NCBI GenBank assembly: GCA_905221605.1
Contig: CAJNDS010001066.1
Coordinates: 1 to 30,000 of the forward strand
Length of the DNA stretch: 30,000 bases
Source: Symbiodinium natans
Lineage: Eukaryota > Sar > Dinophyceae > Suessiales > Symbiodiniaceae
Direction: 5' to 3'
Position 1 is the first letter of the stretch, and each line of letters starts with the position of its first letter. The notes below the pieces were generated by a model. That model saw only the letters and a list, made by a program, of their open reading frames with translations. It was not told where the DNA came from and did not search any database. A program made the position numbers and the translations under genes. Of the stretch, positions 18,730-27,316 are shown one piece after another.

Positions 18730-18905
18730 GTGTGCGTGAATAAGTGGTTGAACACATCTCGCGAGGTACGGGTGGTCGTTGAGTCTGTGATGTCAATGGT
18801 GAATATTGCGTCTGCTGCTGCAAAACTGCGGCAGTTGGAAGCAGCCAGTGAAGTTGTAAAGTCGAAGCATCACGTCAAACTGCATCTCATTTCACCTTCC
18901 CCCAA
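18730..18905 (+). CDS. Possible exon, helical, unidentified
   Basis: The + frame includes VVVESVMSMVNIASAAAK, then LRQLEAASEVVKSKHHVKL. Its even spread of Ala, Leu, Lys and Glu suggests a helix. It is followed by the CAGGGCTTAC repeat, so the coding part probably ends before 18940. No domain known to me. Confidence 0.28.
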
Positions 18906-18943
18906 CGCTTTGGGGCACGAAGCGAAGACCGGCACCTTCCATG

Positions 18944-18988
18944 CCAGGGCTTACAGGGCTTGCAGGGCACACAGGGCTTACAGGGCAC
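18944..18988 (+). repeat. 10-bp tandem repeat CAGGGCTTAC
   Basis: Four to five head-to-tail copies with substitutions, running directly into the inverted-repeat motif at 18985. Confidence 0.85.
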
Positions 18989-19094
18989 TTGGAGGTTCAT
19001 GGGTTGTTATATAAGTAGGGCTCCTACACTTGTAACCTTGCCTAGGGTACCCATCCCCCCAGCTTGATGGCAACGCCCGTGAACCTCCAAGTGC
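18985..19094. repeat. Inverted repeat, 19-bp arms
   Basis: GCACTTGGAGGTTCATGGG at 18985-19003 pairs with CCCGTGAACCTCCAAGTGC at 19076-19094 with one mismatch. A third near-copy of the arm (GCACTTGGAGATTCATGGG) lies at 2747-2765, so the arm is a dispersed repeat motif. Confidence 0.8.
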
Positions 19095-20541
19095 AGGCTT
19101 GGTGGTAAGTTCAGGGATGTTCATGGCTACGGGAGCAGGAGTTCAGGGTTGAGGGGGCATTAAATAGCTCTTGGTAGTGTTGCCTCTGCAGGTCTCGCAG
19201 ATGGTCTCTGCGCGGCCGCGGCAGCAGCCGCGACCTCATCACGTCTTATTTTGAATCCACCTCACTCCCCACACCCTTCGCATCCCTACTGTGAGCCCCC
19301 AGGTGCTCAAGGGCGTTCGGATGCAGGTTTGTTTGGGAGAAGAAACTCTTTGGTCTTGTAAGCGCAAACAGCCCCAGAGACAAAAGACCCCAGTCTGGGG
19401 AGTCTGGGGTTGTCACGTCCACTTTCTATGGGCTGTTAAGCTGCCAGGGCTTAGGATTCAGGGTACGTATCCCTATCCATCCCCCTATATAACCCCGTAG
19501 AACCCACAGAAAGTTACTTTGTATACGGCTCCAATCCACCCCAGCACGCTACCAGGGACCCCCACTGCAGCGCTGCGCTCGGCGGCAAGGCGGCACCGAC
19601 ATGCTTGACGGGCCGATGAACAATGCAGGATCATGTGCTTCAAGGGCTTCGGGCCTTTTCAGGATCATGTAGGGCTCAGGGTTTAGTAGTGTAAGATATG
19701 GAATTTGGCGTTCAGGGCTCAGGGTGCTAGGATATGCTGGGATGCTGGAAGCAGTTGATGGCATACTCTCATGCTGCGAGCAGTCCGGAGCACGCAACGC
19801 GAAGCGACAGCCCTCGCATCTCGAGAGCCTGCCAGGTCCCGTGAAGGGCACATCTGGTGACCGAGCTGCAACCATCAGATCAAAACGGATTGTCGGTTCA
19901 GTTCTGATATGTTCTGGCCAACAATCAAGCAGGCAGATGCCTCGTAGCGCTTGCGACTGCTGCGAAACAAGCCGGCACAACCAGTGGTGCATCCAAGGGA
20001 GCGCGAATAAGCTCCAGAGGATTTCCAAAGAGGAGGCTGAGGCCCGCAGCTGAAGCTGGCTTGAGGGGGAAGCCCCTACAGATACCCTCAAAACCCTGCC
20101 TAAGTACATCAGTGCGTGCTGACATTGGCATCTTGGGTTCGGCTGCCTTGCGTCCGGTTTGGGGGCTCCGAAGCTACGCCGAAAACAGGCAACAGCCACC
20201 CCCGCCCCTCTAGACCAGACAAGAGAAAGCAGGGCCAGTGGAGTCCGAAACCTGAGACGCAAGATTTTTTTGCATTCTGATCTCGCCGTGTCAAAATCCC
20301 AAAGCATTCGAAAGAGGCCGTGCTGTCTGCGGCCTCTGAAGCCCGCAAGGCACGCGGCTCAGGGCATTTCAGGGCCATTGCTTCTCAGATGGAGCCCAAG
20401 GGTTGGCCCTCCATGTGCTTCGCTCTACCTAGCAATGAGCTTATGACCGTCTTGACAAGCCTGCTTAAACAGGCCCTAAGTAATTCAAGGTATATAGGTA
20501 TCCCGTTGTATATTCTTCACAGACCCGCCTGGGTTTTTGTC
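19095..20541. other. Spacer with ambiguous open frames
   Basis: A 109-codon + frame (19724-20053) ends with LQRISKEEAEARS and includes SACDCCETSRHNQWCIQG. A 252-codon minus frame (19549-20307) covers it. The + frame suits the strand of the recognised genes, but I see neither a domain nor splice signals. The minus frame is the longest in the window and equally featureless. Telomere-like GGGCTCAGGGTTTAG words occur near 19675. Confidence 0.3.
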
Positions 20542-20772
20542 TAGAGTCTTTGCAGCAACTCTCTGTGTTTCATGGCTTTGGGGTTGCGGGCTTTACGGGC
20601 TTGTGCTTGAGGGCTTTGGGAAGTGGAGGGGTTCAAGCCCGAGGTATTTACGTAACCCTGGAATGCGAATTCGACCAATACAGAACCATCTTGTTCCAGG
20701 GATCGCCGCCTCGTCCGGCCGGTACCAGTGCCCGTGAGAAGCTGTGGACTCGGCATTTCTGTTTCGTTTCAG

Positions 20773-21064
20773 CCCTTGGTGCCATTGAAGTGAGACGGAG
20801 CTTCCGCACATGTGATGTGGCACAGGTACCTCATTAATCCAGGTTGTAGACAAGATGGTTTGTAACGTTGTTTGTTTGCAGCTCGTTGTCCAGATTTCGA
20901 ATCCAGACAACAACGGTGAACATGGATTTAGTCCTGCTGCCACCCGAAACCCGAGCTCGAAGAGACCGAAGCCCCCAGACAGCCGTCCCAGGGCTGCCAG
21001 AATGGCGGAGGACTCTGCGGAGTCGGTGAAACTGCAAGCTCTTCCAACCGAATATTTGCAGTGA
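20773..21064 (+). CDS. Candidate two-exon 3' end of a gene, unidentified
   Basis: A strong acceptor (TTCTGTTTCGTTTCAG) precedes 20773-20825, which reads LGAIEVRRSFRTCDVAQ and ends at a GT donor (CACAG|GTACC). A second strong acceptor (TTGTTTGTTTGCAG) at 20881 precedes LVVQISNPDNNGEHGFSP and continues in frame to a TGA at 21062. Phases agree. The inferred intron (20826-20881) is only 56 nt, which is short, and the exon frame is also open upstream to 20550. The tail is Pro/Arg/Ser-rich and probably disordered. No domain recognised. Confidence 0.42.
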
Positions 21065-21397
21065 TCGCCTTAGCTTCTTCGGAGTTCGCCAACAATTTCC
21101 CCCAAACAGTAAACTCTAATAAACCCACAAGCGTTCAAAAGCACAGGCTTGTGCTGACAGCTACAAGAAGTCCTGTAGCATCGTTAGCTGAGTATAGAGA
21201 ATGCCACTTTTAACTGAACTGTACGTACTCAATAGAGGTCCCTATCATACGGTCTTTTCATTGTTAAAAACAAATGATTAGGCTTCTCCTTGTCACCATA
21301 GCGGCCTCGACCATCCCTGCTGGCAGTTTGAGTTTTTAGAGCTTCGGGCTGCTACAGCCGTAGCAACCGCATTCTGAGGTATTTGCGTTCGCCTCAG

Positions 21398-21577
21398 CGC
21401 GTCACTTCCGCCGACTGGCCTCATGCTCAGTGGAGCTACCATGACCAAGCGTTCAGAGCAGAACAAAACGCTTCATCTCTGCATGAGAAGTGCCCAAAGT
21501 TGCCGGCCCAGCTGCAAGAGAAGCAGCCATGGCTTCTCAACGACAGGCTGCTCGCAGATCGCCAGACTTGCCCCGAG
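21398..21577 (+). CDS. Candidate 180-nt exon, unidentified
   Basis: After GCGTTCGCCTCAG the frame gives 60 codons in phase 0, beginning RVTSADWPHAQWSYHDQAFR and including KLPAQLQEKQPWLLNDRLLA. It ends at GAG|GTTTGA, a GT donor; reading on, it would stop at once. Residue balance and both splice sites make it one of the better unassigned exons. A micro-exon (CCGGGAGCCCAAGAACCCC before GTAAGC, 21653-21671) may follow. No family recognised. Confidence 0.45.
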
Positions 21578-21753
21578 GTTTGAGACCCTGATGCTCATCC
21601 CCAAGTCACGGGTCCTGGATCGCATCTCCGGACCCCTCTTTTGGATGACAGCCGGGAGCCCAAGAACCCCGTAAGCCGCCAAAGAACCGCCCTGTAGTGC
21701 TTAGTGGTCAAAGTTCGCAGGGTCCCCCTACCACGGCACAGCCTGAAAGGACG

Positions 21754-21951
21754 ATGAAAGGACGATGCCTCAATTTAGTCAAGATCCTTGCAGAAGTCTT
21801 GGCAGAACTCGGCTGAGAAAGAAGAGAGGTTGAGATGGCTACTGTAGGGTTTACTTCGGAAGCTCTAAACGCAATTGTTCGAGAGGCCGTGGCGGTCATC
21901 ACCAGTGCTTTGCACTGCTGGTGTGGCATGCCAGGACTTCCCACGATGCAG
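21754..21951 (+). CDS. Possible small coding pieces, unidentified
   Basis: An ATG at 21754 opens MKGRCLNLVKILAEVLAELG and stops at 21814. A second frame from ATG 21835 reads MATVGFTSEALNAIVREA, then VAVITSALHCWCGMPGLP, to a GC donor-like site at 21952. Both are helical-looking. Whether they belong together is unclear because they are in different frames with only 20 bp between them. A minus frame (21708-21944) overlaps. Confidence 0.25.
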
Positions 21952-22107
21952 GCAAACCTGGGAGTTTTCGCACTTGAGGGCTCAAGGGTTTTCTGGGGCA
22001 GGGCAGCCCATAAGATCTTAGATTTTGAAGGCAGGTTCGGGAGAGCCTCTGAACCACAGGGTCGATTGAGTCAAGCTGTCGATGGCATGTGCCTTATGGA
22101 ACTTTAA

Positions 22108-22832
22108 CACTGTTTCAAGCCTTCGGGCCTTAACCCTGAGCCCTAAATGCCTTGACACCCTTTTTTGGCACCCTACAGAGAATCCTTACATTGAAAATCG
22201 TAGAACCCTTCAACCCCTTGGTTGAAGATTCCAGCCAACGGCTTGAATCGGCAGCGTAGGCCATTTGTAATTTTAGGTTCTTGGGGCTTAGTCAAGGGGT
22301 GTGAGTTTCAGGGTAAAGGCATATTTACTGCAGGCCTCGCCAGGCTCCCTTGCTCTTGACGTGGCCGGTTCCGAAACTCTCCTAAAGCCTGAGACTTTAA
22401 TTTTGTTGGTAGCCCAGTGGTACGTTTGACCCTTTGTTGGGTTCAAGCTTCCCTTATAAAAAAGGGTACCCTTAGTATACTATAGCTGCTGGGGCACCAA
22501 GATTACTGTAAGACCTAAGCCAGCATCCTAGGTCCAGGATTGATGGGCCAACGTGGGTAGAAAGACAAGGGTAGGGAACCGTAAACCCTAACACCATGCC
22601 AAACCCGGTATATGCGCTACCGTCCATGCACCCCCGCCCCCCAACCGACGCATGGTTCATGTTGGGTGTAGGGTTTTGGTCTCCCCCCTTACCCTCCACT
22701 CCTGTGGCGATTTAGGTTTAAGGTTAGCTTTAGTTTCACTCTGCCCCTCGTGGTTCATGGGTTCATGGTCCGTGGTTCAAGGTTCTTTGGGTTGAGGGTT
22801 TTCACTCCTCCCTAAACTCTCCCCCCCCCCGT
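22108..22832. other. Degenerate spacer between gene-bearing and repeat-rich halves
   Basis: No coding-like frame. It has many TTAGGGT/GGTTCATGGTT words (for example 22745-22800, GGTTCATGGGTTCATGG) and a C run at 22821-22830 immediately before the first copy of the terminal motif. Confidence 0.4.
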
Positions 22833-22841
22833 GTGCAGCTT

Positions 22842-22944
22842 AAATAGGGTCTATTTGGAAGCTGGCACTCGTATTTACAAGAGGAAAACACACCCCAAAA
22901 CGTATACTTATTTACAAGAGCCAACTTCCAAATAAACCCTATTT
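22842..22944. mobile_element. MITE-like inverted repeat, 25-bp arms
   Basis: AAATAGGGTCTATTTGGAAG-CTGGC (22842-22866) pairs with GCCAA-CTTCCAAATAAACCCTATTT (22920-22944) with two mismatches. Inside, TATTTACAAGAG occurs twice as a direct repeat (22872 and 22909). The right arm also forms the left end of the next, larger inverted-repeat element, so the two share a terminus or one inserted at the other. Confidence 0.65.
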
Positions 22945-22974
22945 GGGTTTCTTTGGGGTTGGGGGGTCAGGAAT

Positions 22975-24820
22975 GAAATAATTTAAATAATGGACCCCCC
23001 ATTTAAATAATTTTAAGGGGTCCATTATTTAAATTATTTAAATTATTTAATTCGGACCGGGGAATTAAATAATCTGAATCATTTAAATAATTTAGATAAT
23101 TTACATAATTTAAATGGCCCGGGGGGGGGGGGGGGGGGGGGCCTCCTCCCTCCCGGGAATTAAATAATTTAAATAATTTAAATATTGGACCCCCAAAATT
23201 ATGTAAATGGGGGTCCATTATTTAAATTATTTAATTCGGGCCGGGGAATTAAATTTTTTAAATTGTCTAATTCCCGGGAGGCAGGGGACCCGGACCCCCC
23301 CCCCCCCTGGGCCATTTAAATTATTTAAATTATTTAAATTATTTACATTATTTAAATTATTTAATTCGGGCCGGGGAATTAAATAATTTAAATAATGGAC
23401 CCCCAAAATTATTTAAATGGGGGTCCATTATTGAAATTATTTAAACAATTTAAATAATGGACCCCCCATTTAAAAATTTAAATAATTTAGAAAATTTAAA
23501 TAATTTAGATGGCCCGGGGGGGGGGGGGGGGGTCCGGGTCCCCTGCCTCCCGGGAATTAAATAATTTAAATAATTTAAATAATGGACCCCCCAAAATTAT
23601 TTAAATGGGGGGTCCATTATTTAAATAATTTAATTCCCCGGCCCGAATTAAATAACTTAAATAATGGACCCCTCATTTTTAAATTTTGGGGGGTCCATTA
23701 TTTAAATTATTTAAATTATTTAAATTATTTAATTCGGACCGGGGAATTGAATAATTTGAATAATTTACATAATTTAAATAATTTAAATGGCCCAGGCGGG
23801 GGGGGGGGGGGGGGGGGCGGGCCTCCTCCCTCCCGGGAATTAAATAATTTAAATAATTTAAATATTGGACCCCCAAAATTATGTAAATGGGGGTCCATTA
23901 TTTAAGTTATTTCGTTCGGGCCGGGGAATTAAATAATTTAAATTGTTTAATTCCCGGGAGGCAGGGGACTCGGACCCCCCCCCCTGGGCCATTTAAATTA
24001 TTTACATTATTTAAATCATTTAATTCGGGCCGGGGAATTAAATATTTTAAATAATGGACCCCCAAAATTATTTAAATGGGGGGTCCATGATTTAAATTAT
24101 TTAATTCGGGCCGGGGAATTAAATAATTTCAATAATGGACCCCCATGTAAATAATTTAAATAATTTACATAATTTAAATGGCCCAAGGGGGGGGATAATG
24201 GACCCCCCAAAAATTATTTCAATGGGGGGTCCATTATTTAAATGATTTAATTACCCGGCCCGAATGAAATAATTTGAAGAATTTACATAATTTAAATAAT
24301 TTAAATAATTTGAATAATTTAAATAATTTAAATAATTTAGATAATTTAAATAATTTAAATGGCCCAAGGGGGGGGGGGGGGGTCCGGGTCCCTGCCTCCC
24401 GGGAATTGAATAATTTAAATAATTTAAATGTTGGACCCCCCAAAATAATTTAACTGGGGGGGGTCCATTATTTATGCTATTTAATTCCCCAAATAATTTA
24501 AATAATGGGCCCCCCATTTAAATAATTTTGGGGGTCCATTATTTAAATTTTTAAATTATTCAATTCGGGACGGGGAATTCAATAATTTAAATAATTGAAA
24601 TAATTTTCATAATTTAAATAAGTTAAATAATTTAATTGGCCCAAGGGGGGTGGTCCGGGTCCCCTGCCTCCCGGGAATTAAATAACTTAAATAATTTAAA
24701 TATTGGTCCGGGGAAGTAAATAATTACATAATTTTGGGGGGTCCACTATTAAATTATTTAAATTAATTAATTCCGGGGAGGCAGGGGGCCCGGCCCCTTT
24801 CTGGGTCATTTAAATTATTC
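22975..24820. repeat. Composite repeat island: AATTTAAAT spacers, G/C runs and GGACCCCC hairpins
   Basis: Modules recur in both orientations. One is GGACCCCC, an AT core, then GGGGGTCC, a hairpin of about 30 bp (about ten copies, near 22992, 23189, 23397, 23584, 23666, 23867, 24057, 24196, 24433 and 24507). Another is AATTCGGGCCGGGGAATT. A third is GGCCC followed by a G run, then TCCGGGTCCCCTGCCTCCCG and GGAATT, with its reverse complement elsewhere. A segment around 23140-23330 repeats 680 bp downstream. LNNLNN-type frames are pure repeat artefacts. Confidence 0.85.
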
Positions 24821-24822
24821 AA

Positions 24823-25110
24823 ATTGTTGAAATTATTGAAAAATATTTAAATTATTTAAATTATTTAAATTTTTATATTTTTTTAAATTATTTAAATTAT
24901 TTAAATAATTTAAATTATATAAATTATATAAATTATTTAAATTATTTAAATTATTTAAATTATGTAAATTATTTAAATTATTTAAAATATTTAAATTATT
25001 TGAATTATTTAAATTATTTAAATTATTTGAATTAATTAAATTATTTAAACTATTCAAATTATGTAAATTATTTAAATTATTCAAATTACTCAAATTATTT
25101 AAATTATTTA
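24823..25110. repeat. 9-bp AT array, AAATTATTT
   Basis: About 30 near-identical copies of AAATTATTT with occasional G or C changes. Because nine is a multiple of three, the minus strand yields a long Asn/Leu frame; this is not a gene. Confidence 0.95.
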
Positions 25111-25164
25111 GTTCCTGACCCCCCAACCCCCAGAAACCCAAATAGGGTTTATTTGGAAGCACGG

Positions 25165-25315
25165 GCCTCCCCCCCAATACTAAATTACGAGCCCGAGCCT
25201 CCCCCAATACTAAATAACGAGCCCGGGCCTCAATACTAAATTACGAGCCCGGGCCTCCCCCCAAATACTAAATTACGAGCCCGGGCCTCCCCCCAATACT
25301 AAATTACGAGCCGGA
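25165..25315 (+). repeat. Tandem repeat of 26-32 bp, five copies
   Basis: Unit GCCTCCCCCCAATACTAAAT followed by TACGAGCCCGG. Length differences arise mainly from the C run. It starts six bases after the right terminal repeat and abuts the 88-bp array. Confidence 0.9.
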
Positions 25316-26480
25316 CTTTTTCAGGGTGCCAAGGGGATCCCGGCAAATTTTGACCCGCAAATGTTGTTCCTACCCTTTTCCGTTTTGTGTGGTATTTGCA
25401 GGACTTTTGCAGGGTGCCAAGGGGATCCCGGCAAATTCCTACCCTTTTCCGTTTTGTGTGGTATTTGCAGGACTTTTGCAGGGTGCCAAGGGGATCCCGG
25501 CAAATTTTGACCCGCAAATGTTGTTCCTACCCTTTTCCGTTTTGTGTGGTATTTGCAGGACTTTTGCAGGGTGCCAAGGGGATCCCGGCAAATTTTGACC
25601 CGCAAATGTTGTTCCTACCTTTTTCCGTTTTGTGTGGTATTTGCAGGACTTTTGCAGGGTGCCAAGGGGATCCCGGCAAATTTTGACCCGCAAATGTTGT
25701 TCCTACCCTTTCCGTTTTGTGTGGCATTTGCAGGACTTTTGCAGGGTGCCAAGGGGATCCCGGCAAATTTTGACCCGCAAATGTTGTTCCTACCCTTTTC
25801 CGTTTTGTGTGGTATTTGCAGGACTTTTGCAGGGTGCCAAGGGGATCCCGGCAAATTTTGACCCGCAAATGTTGTTCCTACCCTTTTCCGTTTTGTGTGG
25901 TATTTGCAGGACTTTTGCAGGGTGCCAAGGGGATCCCGGCAAATTTTGACCCGCAAATGTTGTTCCTACCCTTTCCGTTTTGTGTGGCATTTGCAGGACT
26001 TTTGCAGGGTGCCAAGGGGATCCCGGCAAATTTTGACCCGCAAATGTTGTTCCTACCCTTTTCCGTTTTGTGTGGTATTTGCAGGACTTTTGCAGGGTGC
26101 CAAGGGGATCCCGGCAAATTTTGACCCGCAAATGTTGTTCCTACCCTTTTCCGTTTTGTGTGGTATTTGCAGGACTTTTGCCAAGGGTGGCCAAGGGGAT
26201 CAGGACCAGGGTGCCAAGGGGATCCCGGCAAATTTTGACCCGCAAATGTTGTTCCTGCTCTTTTCCGTTTGTGTGGTGTTTGCAGGACTTTTGCAGGGTG
26301 CCAAGGGGATCCCGGCAAATTTTGACCCGCAAATGTTGTTCCTACCCTTTTCCGTTTTGTGTGGTATTTGCAGGACTTTTGCAGGGTGCCAAGGGGATCC
26401 CGGCAAATTTTGACCCGCAAATGTTGTTCCTACTCTTTTCCGTTTTGCGTGGTATTTGCAGGTCTTTAGCAGGGTGTCCC
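25313..26480 (+). repeat. 88-bp tandem array, 13 copies plus a remnant
   Basis: Unit starts (GGACTTTTGCAGGG) fall at 25313, 25401, 25470, 25558, 25646, 25733, 25821, 25909, 25996, 26084, 26172, 26285 and 26373, with a decayed copy at 26461. The copy at 25401 lacks 19 bp (69 bp long) and that at 26172 carries a 25-bp insertion-like rearrangement. Copies starting at 25646 and 25909 share the same variants (CCCTTTCCG, GTGGCATTT), revealing a 263-bp three-unit duplication. Very high identity indicates recent expansion or homogenisation. Open frames on both strands are repeat by-products. Confidence 0.95.
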
Positions 26481-26571
26481 TTGGCACCTATTAACAATGG
26501 GGCCCTGCTCATTAGAATATGATTCCCCGAGGCACTGTCGAAACGACATCTTCCGATCAGACCCGCAAGCC

Positions 26572-26600
26572 CATAATTATGATAAGTTATCATAATTATG
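26572..26600. repeat. Perfect 29-bp palindrome
   Basis: CATAATTATGATAA, a single G, then TTATCATAATTATG. Fourteen-base perfect arms, about 100 bp beyond the end of the 88-bp array. It could form a cruciform or be a site for a dimeric protein; nothing nearby decides this. Confidence 0.85.
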
Positions 26601-26855
26601 TTATAAACATCAGTGGCATTGAAGACCTTCTATTTCCTTTTGACTGAGAAAACGCAAGAAAGGAACTTGTATGATAAAGCAGTGGAAGGGTAAGCAGTGT
26701 GTGATTCCTTGCGCGTGGACGTTTCCATACTTCATCATATCCCTCCTCTCGGCCTATCTCTTCCGTTCCTGTCCTTACTCTTCTCCTTCTCATAGTTCTT
26801 CCTTTTTCTTTTTCCTATTTCGAGAAGAAAGAGTGAAGGGAGAGATAAGGGAGAC

Positions 26856-26863
<8 letters not shown>

Positions 26864-26896
<33 letters not shown>
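26864..26896 (+). repeat. (GA)n microsatellite
   Basis: Pure GA run in the first CT-rich repeat copy. A shorter run (27628-27646) occupies the matching place in the second copy. Confidence 0.9.
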
Positions 26897-26897
<1 letters not shown>

Positions 26898-27050
26898 GAG
26901 GGAGAGAGGATAGACAAAGAAGAGTGCCATCTTCTCTGCGTCGTGTTTTGTTTCTCCCTCTTCTCCTTCCATCTCTCTTCTATTTTTCTTTGCTATACCC
27001 ATTAAAAACGCAGTCCTTTGCATCTCTCCTCTCTCTTTCTCTCTCCCTCA

Positions 27051-27316
27051 AATGGGTGTCCGTTTTGATCGTTCTCTGCATCTTCAAGCGAGAAAAACGG
27101 ACATCCCAAAAGAAAACACTGAGGGTGTCCCTTTTGCTCGTTTGAAGACAAGTTAGCGATTAAAAGGGACGCCCATTTTGGATTGGCAGCAAACCCAGCT
27201 GATGCTCATGATTCCTCCCTCTCCTTATCTATGTATATATATATATGGGCGGTGTCCTTTTCAATCGTTTTCTGCATCCTCAAGGGATCTTCAAGGGAAA
27301 CAAAAGGACACCCCCC
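27051..27316. repeat. Three successive hairpins sharing a GGGTGTCC stem
   Basis: TGGGTGTCCGTTTT pairs with AAAACGGACATCCCA (27053-27108). GGGTGTCCCTTTTGCTCG pairs with AAAAGGGACGCCC (27123-27174). GGCGGTGTCCTTTT pairs with AAAAGGACACCCCCC (27248-27316). Hairpins 1 and 3 share loop text (ATCGTT, CTGCAT, TCAAG), so they are copies of one small element. They sit between the first and second CT-rich repeat copies. Confidence 0.7.

Larger units (their letters stand above)
22925..25159. mobile_element. 2.2-kb AT-rich element bounded by about 65-bp inverted repeats
   Basis: The left end (22925-22990) runs CTTCCAAATAAACCCTATTT, GGGTTTCTTTGGGGTT, GGGGGGTCAGGAA, then AAATAATTTAAATAA. The right end (25095-25159) is its near-exact reverse complement, differing by a few bases and a short indel. 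The interior has no real gene; it consists of ATTTAAATT words, poly-G and poly-C blocks and hairpins. The ends look like terminal inverted repeats of a non-autonomous transposon or a large foldback element. No flanking target duplication is evident, and the right neighbour sequence differs from the left. Confidence 0.6.

Noticed and set aside
19549-20307. 252-codon minus-strand frame, the longest in the window
   Set aside because: No domain, no codon pattern, opposite to the recognised genes, and overlapped by other open frames on both strands.
24823-25207. Asn/Leu-rich frame on the minus strand
   Set aside because: Direct translation of the 9-bp AAATTATTT array.
25165-26480. CRISPR array
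   Set aside because: Units are contiguous with no unique spacers, the DNA is eukaryotic, and there are no cas genes.
25316-26522. Long open frames on both strands across the 88-bp array (up to 180 codons)
   Set aside because: They repeat the same peptide in shifting frames because 88 is not a multiple of three and the unit lacks stops; no sign of coding constraint.
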